Below, piece after piece: positions 38,401 to 45,825 of a stretch of DNA of 64,000 nt. The translations under genes and the position numbers were made by a program. Under the pieces are notes generated by a model. It searched no databases, was not told the origin of the DNA, and saw only the letters and a list, made by a program, of their open reading frames with translations. Source of the stretch: Acetobacter thailandicus (lineage in GTDB: Bacteria > Pseudomonadota > Alphaproteobacteria > Acetobacterales > Acetobacteraceae); the NCBI RefSeq assembly GCF_011516655.1, contig NZ_WOSV01000007.1, positions 93,639 to 157,638 of the forward strand, written 5' to 3'. Every line of letters begins with the position of its first letter. Position 1 is the stretch's first letter.

Positions 38401-39428
38401 ATTTCACGCCCGCCCATCGCATTTGGCTGGCCGGTAAGCGAAAACGGGCCGCTGCCGGGCCTGCAGATAGCACCTGTAGCCAGATGCAGGTTGCATAATG
38501 CGTTAGTGTGCCACGCCCCCGATACACTTTGGTTTAAACCCATAGTCCACAGAGACATCCAGTCTTTCGCTTCAGCAATCCAGCGTGCAGCTGTCCGTAT
38601 ATCGTTTTCCGAGAGACCTGTCAGAGCAGAAACACGATCAGGTGTATAATCAGCGAGGAATGCAGGCATATCCCCCCAGCCGCGGGTAGAAGCCTCTATA
38701 AATTTTTCATCAATAGCGTTCAGCTCAATCAGCAGCAGAAGCAGGCAATTGAGCAATGCCAGATCTGTGCCCGGGCGTATCTGTAAAAACAGATCTGCTT
38801 TATCAGCCGTCGCCGTACGACGTGGGTCCACAACAATAAGTTTCGCACCTGATGCACGTTTACGGTCCATTAGACGCAAAAACAGGATCGGATGACAGTC
38901 TGCCATATTCGCACCAATGACGAAAAACAGATTACTGCAGTCAAAATCTTCATACGATCCAGGCGGTGCATCAGCACCAAGAGACAATTTATAGCCTGTA
39001 CCAGCAGCTGCCATGCACAGACGTGAGTTTGATTCGATATGGCGTGTGCGCAAATAACCTTTGACCAGTTTATTCGCCAGATACTGCGCCTCAAGCGACA
39101 TCTGACCCGAAACATAAAGAGCAATGGCATCAGGCCCATGCGTTTCAAGAACAGAACGTAAACGCTTGGCCGTTGTCTCAATAGCCGCATCAAGTGATAC
39201 GGGCACGGGCGACACTGCACGCTCTGAGCGAATAAGTGCTGTATCGAGGCGCGCTGAAGATGTCACCGGCTCATGACATGTACTACCTTTAGTGCACAGA
39301 CGTCCTTTATTAACCGGATGAGAAGCATCACCTTTCACCCGGACAATTTTCTGATCTTTAACCTCCATCACGATGCCGCATCCGACACCGCAATAAGGAC
39401 AAACAGAACGGACTTCGCGGCACGTCAT
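35490..39428 (-). CDS. Assimilatory nitrate reductase fused to a CysJ-like flavoprotein
   Basis: 1,312 residues. The N-terminus binds a 4Fe-4S cluster (C10, C13, C17, C45 in VCPYCGVGCG and RLCTKGS). A molybdopterin-guanine-dinucleotide catalytic domain runs to about 700. From about 806 a flavodoxin-like FMN domain (WWASQTGRAEILA) begins, then a sulfite-reductase-like FAD domain and an NADP-binding domain (MLGPGTGIAPFRAFLQERAA near 1166). The fusion should take electrons from NADPH through FAD and FMN to Mo for nitrate to nitrite reduction in one cytoplasmic chain. It starts 6 bases after the nitrite reductase gene. Such fusions are known in other proteobacteria. Confidence 0.93.
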   Translation of the reverse strand: MTCREVRSVCPYCGVGCGIVMEVKDQKIVRVKGDASHPVNKGRLCTKGSTCHEPVTSSARLDTALIRSERAVSPVPVSLDAAIETTAKRLRSVLETHGPDAIALYVSGQMSLEAQYLANKLVKGYLRTRHIESNSRLCMAAAGTGYKLSLGADAPPGSYEDFDCSNLFFVIGANMADCHPILFLRLMDRKRASGAKLIVVDPRRTATADKADLFLQIRPGTDLALLNCLLLLLIELNAIDEKFIEASTRGWGDMPAFLADYTPDRVSALTGLSENDIRTAARWIAEAKDWMSLWTMGLNQSVSGAWHTNALCNLHLATGAICRPGSGPFSLTGQPNAMGGREMGYMGPGLPGQRTTLSETDRSFCEEQWKLPPGTIRSSGSDGAIAMFRDMAEGAIKACWIICTNPVATVPRRGKVRDALEAAELVIVQDAYADAETGRYADILLPGALWAEGDGVQVSSDRTMTLARQAVAPPGEALPDWQIIARVACAMGFSEGFSFASSAEIFAEAGQFTNSLTGYDISGVSHSRLQTGPVQWPAAEGDLSTRHPVRYRPDMQAPPVFAHSDGKAVFLPRPWMAQEEQPDEHYPFLLNTGRLQHQWHTLTKTGRVMQLNKLNSGPFIEISPDDAKHTGISDKDLVEIRSVRGRAILPAHISSRVAPGTCFAPFHWNDRFGEQLCINEVTSDAVDPLSLQPGIKHCAVSLTLIGTASSVTQERTDIMPADFLAQHLNLTAFKKPEFSGGSVGWINGFLEGLRLTPPENTVPVIPPSAPLSSEQVSYLNGLLTSLYSRLPAVAPRNDSQPASSRPALTLWWASQTGRAEILATQLRSWLSENGYDVRLAGLEGCSPDDLTGTALFVVSTFGDGEAPDSAVPFWNMLQQHNTPLTTLRYAVLALGDSAYASFCGFGRLLDKQLSSLGAFSLLERAECEPDYDDVVETWQPQLLKALGDEGKGTDTKPLMKQPLCVSEGITRDTPVTARLVKVTHLSGEEGGKETCHVELDISGTGLNYTTGDALGVWPLNNEAIVQKVLKALQLAENTMLTLRHKGAVSLGDALRRWFDLSRPAPALLKKLGLTESGYLPDLISTLTVPPSEQEIPGLFRRMQPRLYSVSSSSRLHPERVHLTVGVNYTPFPGVSSTWLTRLKSGEGVSVFIQPSSHFRLPEDDSLPVIMLGPGTGIAPFRAFLQERAARQATGPAWLFFGERHEKNGFYYRSELEDFMAQGYLTRLDTAFSRDQDERIYVQDRMNEHSFAMWEWINQGACLYVCGDAARMARDVDDTLKQIVSRHGAMSIEQAGEFLAELARSGRYLRDVY

Positions 39429-39434
39429 ACAGAA

Positions 39435-42338
39435 TTACGCCATCAACGTTTCTGTCGGGACAGCACCCGCCGTACTAAGTGCACGAATTTCTACACGGCC
39501 ATGGTGGATCCGCGCATCCCACGCCCGGATAGATTTTGTAACATCTTCAAGACATGCCCCGTCTGTCAGACGGAAATGCTGTTTATAAAGAGGGGAAGCC
39601 ACAACGGGTTCTCCGTTCAGGTCTCCCATCAGTCCACGCCCCAGCACATTAGCGTGGGAAAACGGATCATGATTATCAACAGCAAATACCTGCCCTTCCC
39701 CATAGGCATCGGGCAGATAGAACAAAGCAACCTGTATATCGTTATATAAAGCAACCACCCCGGAACGTGCAACCAGGTCCTCCCGAGCGCAAAGGTCTGT
39801 CCACTCCGCCGGGCCTGCTGTCAATGACTGCTCAGGCTGATTGTCAGCAGGTTTAACCTGATCGCGCTCAGGCACAGTACGAATGTTGGGGTCCGGGCGA
39901 CTATCATTTACAAATGTACGGAAGCGTTTCAGTTTTTCCTGATCTGTAAGCGCATCTTTCCATTCACAGTGATATGTGTCCACGACATGCTGCATTTGCT
40001 GTTCAAGCTCTTCACAGATACCGAGGCTATCGTGAATGATAACATCTTTCAGATATTCCAGACCGCCTTCCAGCCCTTCACGCCAGACAGATGTCCGCTG
40101 CAGTTTATCTGCTGTGCGTATATAAAACATCAGGAAACGATCAATATATTTGACCAGCGTTTCTGAATCGAGATCTGTGGCGAAAAGCTCTGCATGGCGT
40201 GGCCGCATGCCACCATTACCACACACAAAAAAGTTCCAGCCATTTTCCGTGGCGATAATGCCAACGTCTTTACTCTGGGCCTCTGCACACTCGCGCGTAC
40301 AACCAGAGACTGCAAATTTCAGTTTATGAGGGGAGCGCAGACCTTTATAGCGATTTTCCAAATCGAGCGCTTTACCAACACTATCCTGAACACCATAACG
40401 ACACCATGTGCTGCCTACGCATGACTTAACAGTGCGGGTTGATTTTCCGTATGCGTGGCCGGTTTCAAAACCTGCATCAAGAAGCTCTGCCCATATTGCG
40501 GGAAGCTGGTGTAATTGTGCACCAAACAGATCTACACGCTGACCACCTGTTATTTTAGTATACAGATTATATTTTTTAGCCACCTGCCCCAGAATAATCA
40601 GCTTATCAGGTGTAATTTCTCCGCCTGCAATACGAGGCACCACAGAGTAGGTCCCGTTTTTTTGCATATTCCCCATAAAAGTATCGTTCGTATCCTGAAG
40701 GGGGATATATAACGGGTCGGTAATAGGTTTATTCCAGGCTGAAGCCAGAACAGAACCGACTACTGGCTTGCAGATATCACAACCAAGCCCTCCGTTACCG
40801 TACTGCGCCATAAGCTCTTCAAAACTACGGATGCCATGCACCCTGACAAGAGAATAAAGCTCCTGCCGGGTGTACGAAAAATGTTCACACAAACTCCGGT
40901 CAACCGTGATCCCACGAGCACTCAGTTCAGTCTCAAACACGTTTTTCAGCAAGGCGGCACAACCGCCACAACCTGTGCCGGCTTTTGTCTCATTTTTCAG
41001 CGCTGAAAGATCTGTACAGCCCTGCCCGACAGCAGCGCTGATGGCCCCCTTTGTCACATTGTGACAAGAGCAGATTGTTGCCGTTTCAGGCAGGGCATCA
41101 GCGCCCAGTAAAGCTGCCCCCTCCCCCCGCGGCAGTATAAGGGTCGCCGGGTCAGCCGGTGGTGCAATCCTGTTCTGCACATACTGAAAAATCGTATCAT
41201 AATACGAGTTGTCACCGACCAGCACGGCACCGGTGATGCGCTTACCATCAGCTGAAAGCACAAGGCGACGATATGAGCCATCGGCCTCACCAATAAAACG
41301 ATAGCTGGTGGAACCAGGCTCAAGGCCATGTGCATCACCTACAGAACCGACATCAACGCCTTGTAGCTTAAGCTTCGTTGACATGTCAGCACCGGTAAAA
41401 GCAGCCTCGGTATCACCAGCAAGTAATGCACTGACCACACGCGCCATGGTATAGCCTGGAGCGACCAGACCAAAAATCTTTCCCTCCCACAGCGCACACT
41501 CACCAACAGCAAAAATATCAGGATCTGACGTACGGCAGTGATTATCGATAACAATGCCACCACGCTGCCCGATAGCAAGCCCGCAGGTACGGGCAAGATT
41601 ATCCTGTGGTTTGATACCAGCTGAAAAAACGACAAGGTCAGTTTCAAGTGACGTGTTATCTGCAAAAATAAGTTTGTGCCGATGCGTTGTACCCGCAACA
41701 ATTTCCTGCGTCTGGTGCTGAACACGCACATCTATACCCAGGGCCTCAATACGATGCTTTAAAGCACGTCCGCCCTCTTCATCAAGCTGAGCAGGCATCA
41801 GGTGAGAGGCCAGCTGAATAACACTGACATTAAGCCCTAACACTTTAAGGGCATTCGCAGCCTCAAGCCCTAACAGCCCTCCGCCAATGACAGTGCCATG
41901 CTGAACATTACTGGCAGAATCACGGATAAGATCCAGATCTTCCAGTGTGCGGTATACAAGACCAGCCGTGCCGGTATTACCCGGAACAGGCGGTACAAAA
42001 GGCAGCGCACCTGTGGCAAGAATAAGTGTGCTGTAAGGGAGCTGCATGCTCTCTGTAACAATAATTTTCTCATCACGGTTGATATGAGTCACCCTGTCAT
42101 TCAGGTGAAGCGTGATGCCATGTGCATCGTGAAAATCCTCCTGATGCAACCTCAGCGCCAGAGCATCCTGCCCTGTCATATACTCTGTCAGGTGAACACG
42201 ATCATAAGCCTGATGACGTTCTTCACCAAAAATATGAACATCATACTGCTCGTGCAGACCATGCATAACAAGCTGTTCTGCACAGTAGTGGCCCACCATG
42301 CCATTACCAACAATAATAAGGTTTTTTTTCTGGGTCAT
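39435..42338 (-). CDS. Nitrite reductase large subunit fused to a NirD domain
   Basis: 967 residues from the ATG at 42338, with GGGAGG 7 bases upstream; an in-frame ATG 18 bases earlier overlaps the porin stop. An N-terminal FAD/NAD(P)H reductase domain (IIVGNGMVGHYCAEQL) is followed by a BFD-type [2Fe-2S] domain (CSCHNVTKGAIS, then GTGCGGC). The sirohaem/4Fe-4S catalytic part has GSTWCRYGVQDS and SGCTRECAEA. From about 850 a Rieske-like NirD domain follows (AVDNHDPFSHANVLGRGL), without cluster ligands as usual for NirD. It reduces nitrite to ammonia with six electrons from NAD(P)H. NirB and NirD are usually separate genes. Confidence 0.93.
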   Translation of the reverse strand: MTQKKNLIIVGNGMVGHYCAEQLVMHGLHEQYDVHIFGEERHQAYDRVHLTEYMTGQDALALRLHQEDFHDAHGITLHLNDRVTHINRDEKIIVTESMQLPYSTLILATGALPFVPPVPGNTGTAGLVYRTLEDLDLIRDSASNVQHGTVIGGGLLGLEAANALKVLGLNVSVIQLASHLMPAQLDEEGGRALKHRIEALGIDVRVQHQTQEIVAGTTHRHKLIFADNTSLETDLVVFSAGIKPQDNLARTCGLAIGQRGGIVIDNHCRTSDPDIFAVGECALWEGKIFGLVAPGYTMARVVSALLAGDTEAAFTGADMSTKLKLQGVDVGSVGDAHGLEPGSTSYRFIGEADGSYRRLVLSADGKRITGAVLVGDNSYYDTIFQYVQNRIAPPADPATLILPRGEGAALLGADALPETATICSCHNVTKGAISAAVGQGCTDLSALKNETKAGTGCGGCAALLKNVFETELSARGITVDRSLCEHFSYTRQELYSLVRVHGIRSFEELMAQYGNGGLGCDICKPVVGSVLASAWNKPITDPLYIPLQDTNDTFMGNMQKNGTYSVVPRIAGGEITPDKLIILGQVAKKYNLYTKITGGQRVDLFGAQLHQLPAIWAELLDAGFETGHAYGKSTRTVKSCVGSTWCRYGVQDSVGKALDLENRYKGLRSPHKLKFAVSGCTRECAEAQSKDVGIIATENGWNFFVCGNGGMRPRHAELFATDLDSETLVKYIDRFLMFYIRTADKLQRTSVWREGLEGGLEYLKDVIIHDSLGICEELEQQMQHVVDTYHCEWKDALTDQEKLKRFRTFVNDSRPDPNIRTVPERDQVKPADNQPEQSLTAGPAEWTDLCAREDLVARSGVVALYNDIQVALFYLPDAYGEGQVFAVDNHDPFSHANVLGRGLMGDLNGEPVVASPLYKQHFRLTDGACLEDVTKSIRAWDARIHHGRVEIRALSTAGAVPTETLMA

Positions 42339-42355
42339 GGGCGTGCCTCCCGCCA

Positions 42356-43996
42356 TTAAAATTTAAATTCGAGGGTTTGCATATAAAGTACTCCCTCTCT
42401 GGCACCGGCATCCCGCATCCCGTGTGAGAGAAGTATCCCTTCAATATCATGAGTCCATGCCCAGTGAGGGGCAAAATTCCAGGAAAACTGTGTGTAGGGC
42501 ATAACACCGGTAAACCCTCCATGCAGGTTATTTCGCCAGCTGTAGATTTTACCATTGCCGCCATAAACAGCATCCTGCGTGTTAGCACGCCAGAAAACCG
42601 GAACATGAAATTTTATTTGCATATCAGGTCTTATCGCAAGATTAGCAACCGGACCAACACCAATAAGATTTTGCGATGTCAGAGAGAGAGAAAGGTCATT
42701 ATAATAGGGCAAAGGCACATATGGTGTCGCAAAAGTGCCGACAGAACCGCTCTGTTTACTGTCTGACCCACCTGAAAAAATATCGGCCTGTATACCAAAG
42801 CCTGGCTTACCAACCCAGTCTGGCCGGTTATATGTAATTGTAGCGTTAACCGCATAAGCACGAACCGAACGGGTATGCAGGCTGTTCTGTGCAGGACGAA
42901 ACTGCCCCCCCTGAAAGACACCTGTCAGACTGGTGCTAAACGGGCCGGCATTCCCCCACAGACGCACACCAATATTATCCCGGCGTGATGAACCTTTTTG
43001 CAAACCACCAGGTGAAGCTGTCGGAATAGATGCTGCTGCACCGCTATATAAATAGCCAAGGAAAAATACATCAGCAAACATCTGGCTTTTTTGCCCCATA
43101 AACTCAAATGAAGGCAGTGCTGTTGATGTATAGGCACCATACAGACGGGCATTGTAATTTGTGCCATCAGCAAACACTTTTTGCGGCAGTTTATTGGTTT
43201 GCAAAAAGTCAAAAACATCTAATCTGAAACGTTTCCATATTGCATAGCCACGAAAGCCATCCCATGTCTCCTGCACATTTGTCAGGTCACGGGGTGACTG
43301 CATAGAGACAGGTGCATCAAGAAACAGCTGCCGCCCGCCTATAACCCCCATACGAGCACCAAGCAGGCGCCCTTTAACTTCAAGAATACCCTGCTGAAGA
43401 TCAAGACTCTCCCGCTCGGTGCCAAGCTGATAGCCATAGGTATTTGACCCGCCGGCAACACCATAAATAAACTCAGCATAAGCACGCACATGCTCACCAA
43501 GATGCAGGTCTGCGCCATACTGGTTACGTAAGAGCACCCTGCTAGCATTAGTTTTACCGGCATAACCCATCTGAGGCTGATTTTCGAAAATATAGCGCAA
43601 ACGGTTTTCACCACTCAGGCTGAGCCAGATACTCCCGTTATTATTCAGCCGAATATATTTAAGACGATTAAACCAGTCTTTCTGACGAACGGCGGGAGAA
43701 GTCCGGGCCAGAGCGCTCCAGTCCTCAGCCCAGCGGGCCTGGCCATAACCACCGGTGACACCAAAACCTGAAGCCGCATTATTGCCTGTATTAAATACAC
43801 CCCAGTCAGGATGATAAAGCGCCCCGCTTATGATAGCTTTTTTATTGGGCAACGGCAGAACAGGAACAGGCACAACCGGCTGTGGAGGAATTTTTACCGC
43901 TCTCGGCGCATTTGCCAGAGCACATGCGTTATTAAGCATAAGGGAAGCAATGAGACCGCAGCTTCCCTGACGTGCAAAGCGGGTGAGAGAGTGCAT
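42356..43996 (-). CDS. Outer-membrane porin of the alginate-export family, in the nitrate operon
   Basis: 546 residues from the ATG at 43996, which overlaps the transporter stop (TAATG) and has GGAGGG 8 bases upstream. A signal peptide (CGLIASLMLNNACALANA) is followed by a barrel with LSLSGENRLRYIFENQPQMG, YGADLHLGEHVRAYAEFIYG and GVIGGRQLFLDAP, ending in the aromatic LEFKF. The family is usually tied to alginate or other anion passage. Its place between the MFS nitrate transporter and nitrite reductase suggests a nitrate/nitrite entry channel; this is inferred. Confidence 0.85.
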   Translation of the reverse strand: MHSLTRFARQGSCGLIASLMLNNACALANAPRAVKIPPQPVVPVPVLPLPNKKAIISGALYHPDWGVFNTGNNAASGFGVTGGYGQARWAEDWSALARTSPAVRQKDWFNRLKYIRLNNNGSIWLSLSGENRLRYIFENQPQMGYAGKTNASRVLLRNQYGADLHLGEHVRAYAEFIYGVAGGSNTYGYQLGTERESLDLQQGILEVKGRLLGARMGVIGGRQLFLDAPVSMQSPRDLTNVQETWDGFRGYAIWKRFRLDVFDFLQTNKLPQKVFADGTNYNARLYGAYTSTALPSFEFMGQKSQMFADVFFLGYLYSGAAASIPTASPGGLQKGSSRRDNIGVRLWGNAGPFSTSLTGVFQGGQFRPAQNSLHTRSVRAYAVNATITYNRPDWVGKPGFGIQADIFSGGSDSKQSGSVGTFATPYVPLPYYNDLSLSLTSQNLIGVGPVANLAIRPDMQIKFHVPVFWRANTQDAVYGGNGKIYSWRNNLHGGFTGVMPYTQFSWNFAPHWAWTHDIEGILLSHGMRDAGAREGVLYMQTLEFKF

Positions 43997-45180
43997 TATA
44001 CAATCCCTCCGGTCCATTTACGATGACAGAACGTAACGCAGATACAGGCGACAAAGCACAAAAGTGAAAAAACAAAAAAGCCTGGCCCATATGAACCGGC
44101 AAACTGACGAGCTGCCCCCAGTGAGGAAGCAAGGTAAAACCCGCCAACACCACCGGCCATACCAACAAGACCGGTCAAAATACCAACCTGGGCAGGAAAA
44201 CGCACAGGGACAAGCTGAAAGACAGCACCATTGCCCAGACCAAGAGCAAGCATACCTGCAAAAAATGCAGCAAAAGCCAGATAAACCGAAGGCAGGCCCG
44301 CAGCAATGCTGGCAAAAATAAAGCCTGCAACAGCGTAAAGTAACATAAGCGCTTTTGTGCCACCCATGCGATCTGCCATTGCACCGCCAACCGGCCGGAT
44401 AAATGATCCGCTAAACACGACAAAAGCCGTACAGGCTCCGGCAATGGCAGGAGGAAGATGATACTGATCATTAAAATAAATGGTGAGAAACGATGCCAGC
44501 CCCACAAAACCACCGAATGTGACGCTATAGAAAAACATCAGGAGCCAGCAACTGCGAGATTTTAATGTGTTTCCCCATGATGCAAGAGAGGGGCCCGATG
44601 GCCGTCTTGCAGGCTCGCGTGCCAGGCACACAAACAAAATCAGTACAATAATAAGAGGAAGTGTTGCCAGCCCCAGAACATTAAGCCACCCCATCACAGC
44701 GGCAAGACCTGGAGCAAATAAGGAAGCGAGTGCTGTACCTGAGTTACCTGCACCGGCAATACCCAAAGCAGTACCCTGATAACGAGGGGGATACCACGCA
44801 GACGCTAACGGCAGAGCTATAGCAAAAGATGCCCCGGCAACACCCAGAACAAGCGCAACCCAAAACATACCACCATAACTGTGAGGAGCAAGAAACCAGG
44901 TCAGGGCAAGACCAAAAATAACACAAAGCTGCGCACCAATAGCGACACGACGCGGCCCGAAAACATCGACCAGCGCCCCGGCAAAAACACGTAAAGCCGC
45001 CCCGGCAAGAACAGGGGTCGCAACCAGGAATCCCTTCTCTCCGGCATTGAGATGCAGGTCATGCGCTATCGAGATACCCAGCGGGCCCAGCAAAACCCAG
45101 ACCATAAATGAAACATCGAAATACAGAAATGCTGCGATAAGAGTCGGCGCATGGCCGGCTTTCAGGAACCCTTTGTCCAC
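43996..45180 (-). CDS. Nitrate/nitrite MFS transporter (NarK/NasA family)
   Basis: 394 residues from the GTG at 45180. This start puts the N-terminus at FLKAGHAPTLIAAFLYFD, where NasA proteins begin, and AGAGAGA lies close upstream; the ATG at 45207 lacks a ribosome site. It has twelve membrane helices. The two nitrate-signature segments appear as GIAGAGNSGTALASLFAP and LGLGNGAVFQLVP. It imports nitrate (or exchanges nitrite) across the inner membrane. It is the first gene of the nas operon, behind the ANTAR leader. Confidence 0.92.
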   Translation of the reverse strand: MDKGFLKAGHAPTLIAAFLYFDVSFMVWVLLGPLGISIAHDLHLNAGEKGFLVATPVLAGAALRVFAGALVDVFGPRRVAIGAQLCVIFGLALTWFLAPHSYGGMFWVALVLGVAGASFAIALPLASAWYPPRYQGTALGIAGAGNSGTALASLFAPGLAAVMGWLNVLGLATLPLIIVLILFVCLAREPARRPSGPSLASWGNTLKSRSCWLLMFFYSVTFGGFVGLASFLTIYFNDQYHLPPAIAGACTAFVVFSGSFIRPVGGAMADRMGGTKALMLLYAVAGFIFASIAAGLPSVYLAFAAFFAGMLALGLGNGAVFQLVPVRFPAQVGILTGLVGMAGGVGGFYLASSLGAARQFAGSYGPGFFVFSLLCFVACICVTFCHRKWTGGIV

Positions 45181-45213
45181 AGAACGTCTCTCTGATGACT
45201 TACACATTCATGC

Positions 45214-45240
45214 AAAAGCCATCGCCCTTAAGGGCCAGCG
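45214..45240 (-). terminator. Candidate attenuator terminator in the nas leader
   Basis: On the minus strand GCCC-TTAA-GGGC, with an extra outer GC/GC pairing across an internal loop, is followed by TTTT. The outer 5' arm overlaps the 3' arm of the hairpin at 45238-45257, so the two could exclude each other as expected for antitermination. The stem is weak and the U-tract short. Confidence 0.4.
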
Positions 45241-45257
45241 AACCGCCGTTGATCCGC
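45238..45257 (-). ncRNA. ANTAR-type RNA hairpin 2 in the nas leader
   Basis: Read on the minus strand, GCGGATC-AACGGC-GGTTCGC forms a 7-bp stem (with G-U pairs) closing a six-base loop with A at position 1 and G at position 4. This is the hexaloop signature recognised by ANTAR proteins such as NasT. Confidence 0.7.
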
Positions 45258-45293
45258 TCTGTGTCGCACTTCAGCCCCGAAAGGCACAGGTCA

Positions 45294-45315
45294 TTTTCGC
45301 CCGCACTGACGAAAA
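45294..45315 (-). ncRNA. ANTAR-type RNA hairpin 1 in the nas leader
   Basis: Read on the minus strand, TTTTCGTC and GGCGAAAA pair over 8 bp (one G-U) around the six-base loop AGTGCG, again with A1 and G4. It lies 36 bases before hairpin 2 and about 10 bases after the expected transcription start. Confidence 0.72.
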
Positions 45316-45331
45316 GGTTTAATCTGAGAAC

Positions 45332-45360
45332 ATTATACAATCATAATAATTCGAAATCAA
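45332..45360 (-). promoter_or_regulatory. Sigma-70-like promoter of the nas operon
   Basis: On the minus strand -35 TTGATT (45355-45360), a 17-base spacer and a perfect -10 TATAAT (45332-45337). Transcription should start near 45325, so hairpin 1 would begin close to the 5' end of the RNA. Confidence 0.72.
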
Positions 45361-45825
45361 AATGATTTTAATGTAATCAAACCACTCCGCTCTGGTCGCG
45401 CTACCTAACAAAATCCCATAAAAGCGGGAACCCACCGAAGTGTTTTGCCTCGTGATTTTCTGGTATGATATTTTAACATGAGTGAAAGGACGTCTTATAA
45501 AAACAGATACGTCACAGCAGCTCTGCCGCGATCGCTAACCTCACCAGGAAAACGATGCTGCAACAAACAAGGCAGGGTCATGAATATTTTCCTTCGAGCT
45601 GTGTACACCATATTTTTTGCGCAAAATATCAATATTATTCTATAATTTATTTTATTAGTATTTATAAAAATAAAAAATTACTCAATATAAGTTATTATTA
45701 ATGCATGACAATAAAAAGTATAAATATTTTGTTTAATTTATATTGACATAATCAGGCCTCTCACTCCTAATATTTATCCCCTTGCAAGAGCAGACTGTTT
45801 TTGCACCTACAGAACGGAGCTAGTG
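45361..45825. other. Intergenic region between the nas promoter and the proton ATPase gene
   Basis: About 465 bases with no credible gene. 45630-45740 is very AT-rich. A TTGACA at 45743-45748 and a TAATAT at 45768-45773 (19-base spacer) may be the ATPase promoter. An upstream site for a nitrogen regulator would lie in 45361-45450, but none was recognised. Confidence 0.45.

Noticed and set aside
45047..45322. Open frame of about 90 codons on the plus strand over the nas leader
   Set aside because: It is antisense to the transporter start and the ANTAR hairpins; no ribosome site or family resemblance.
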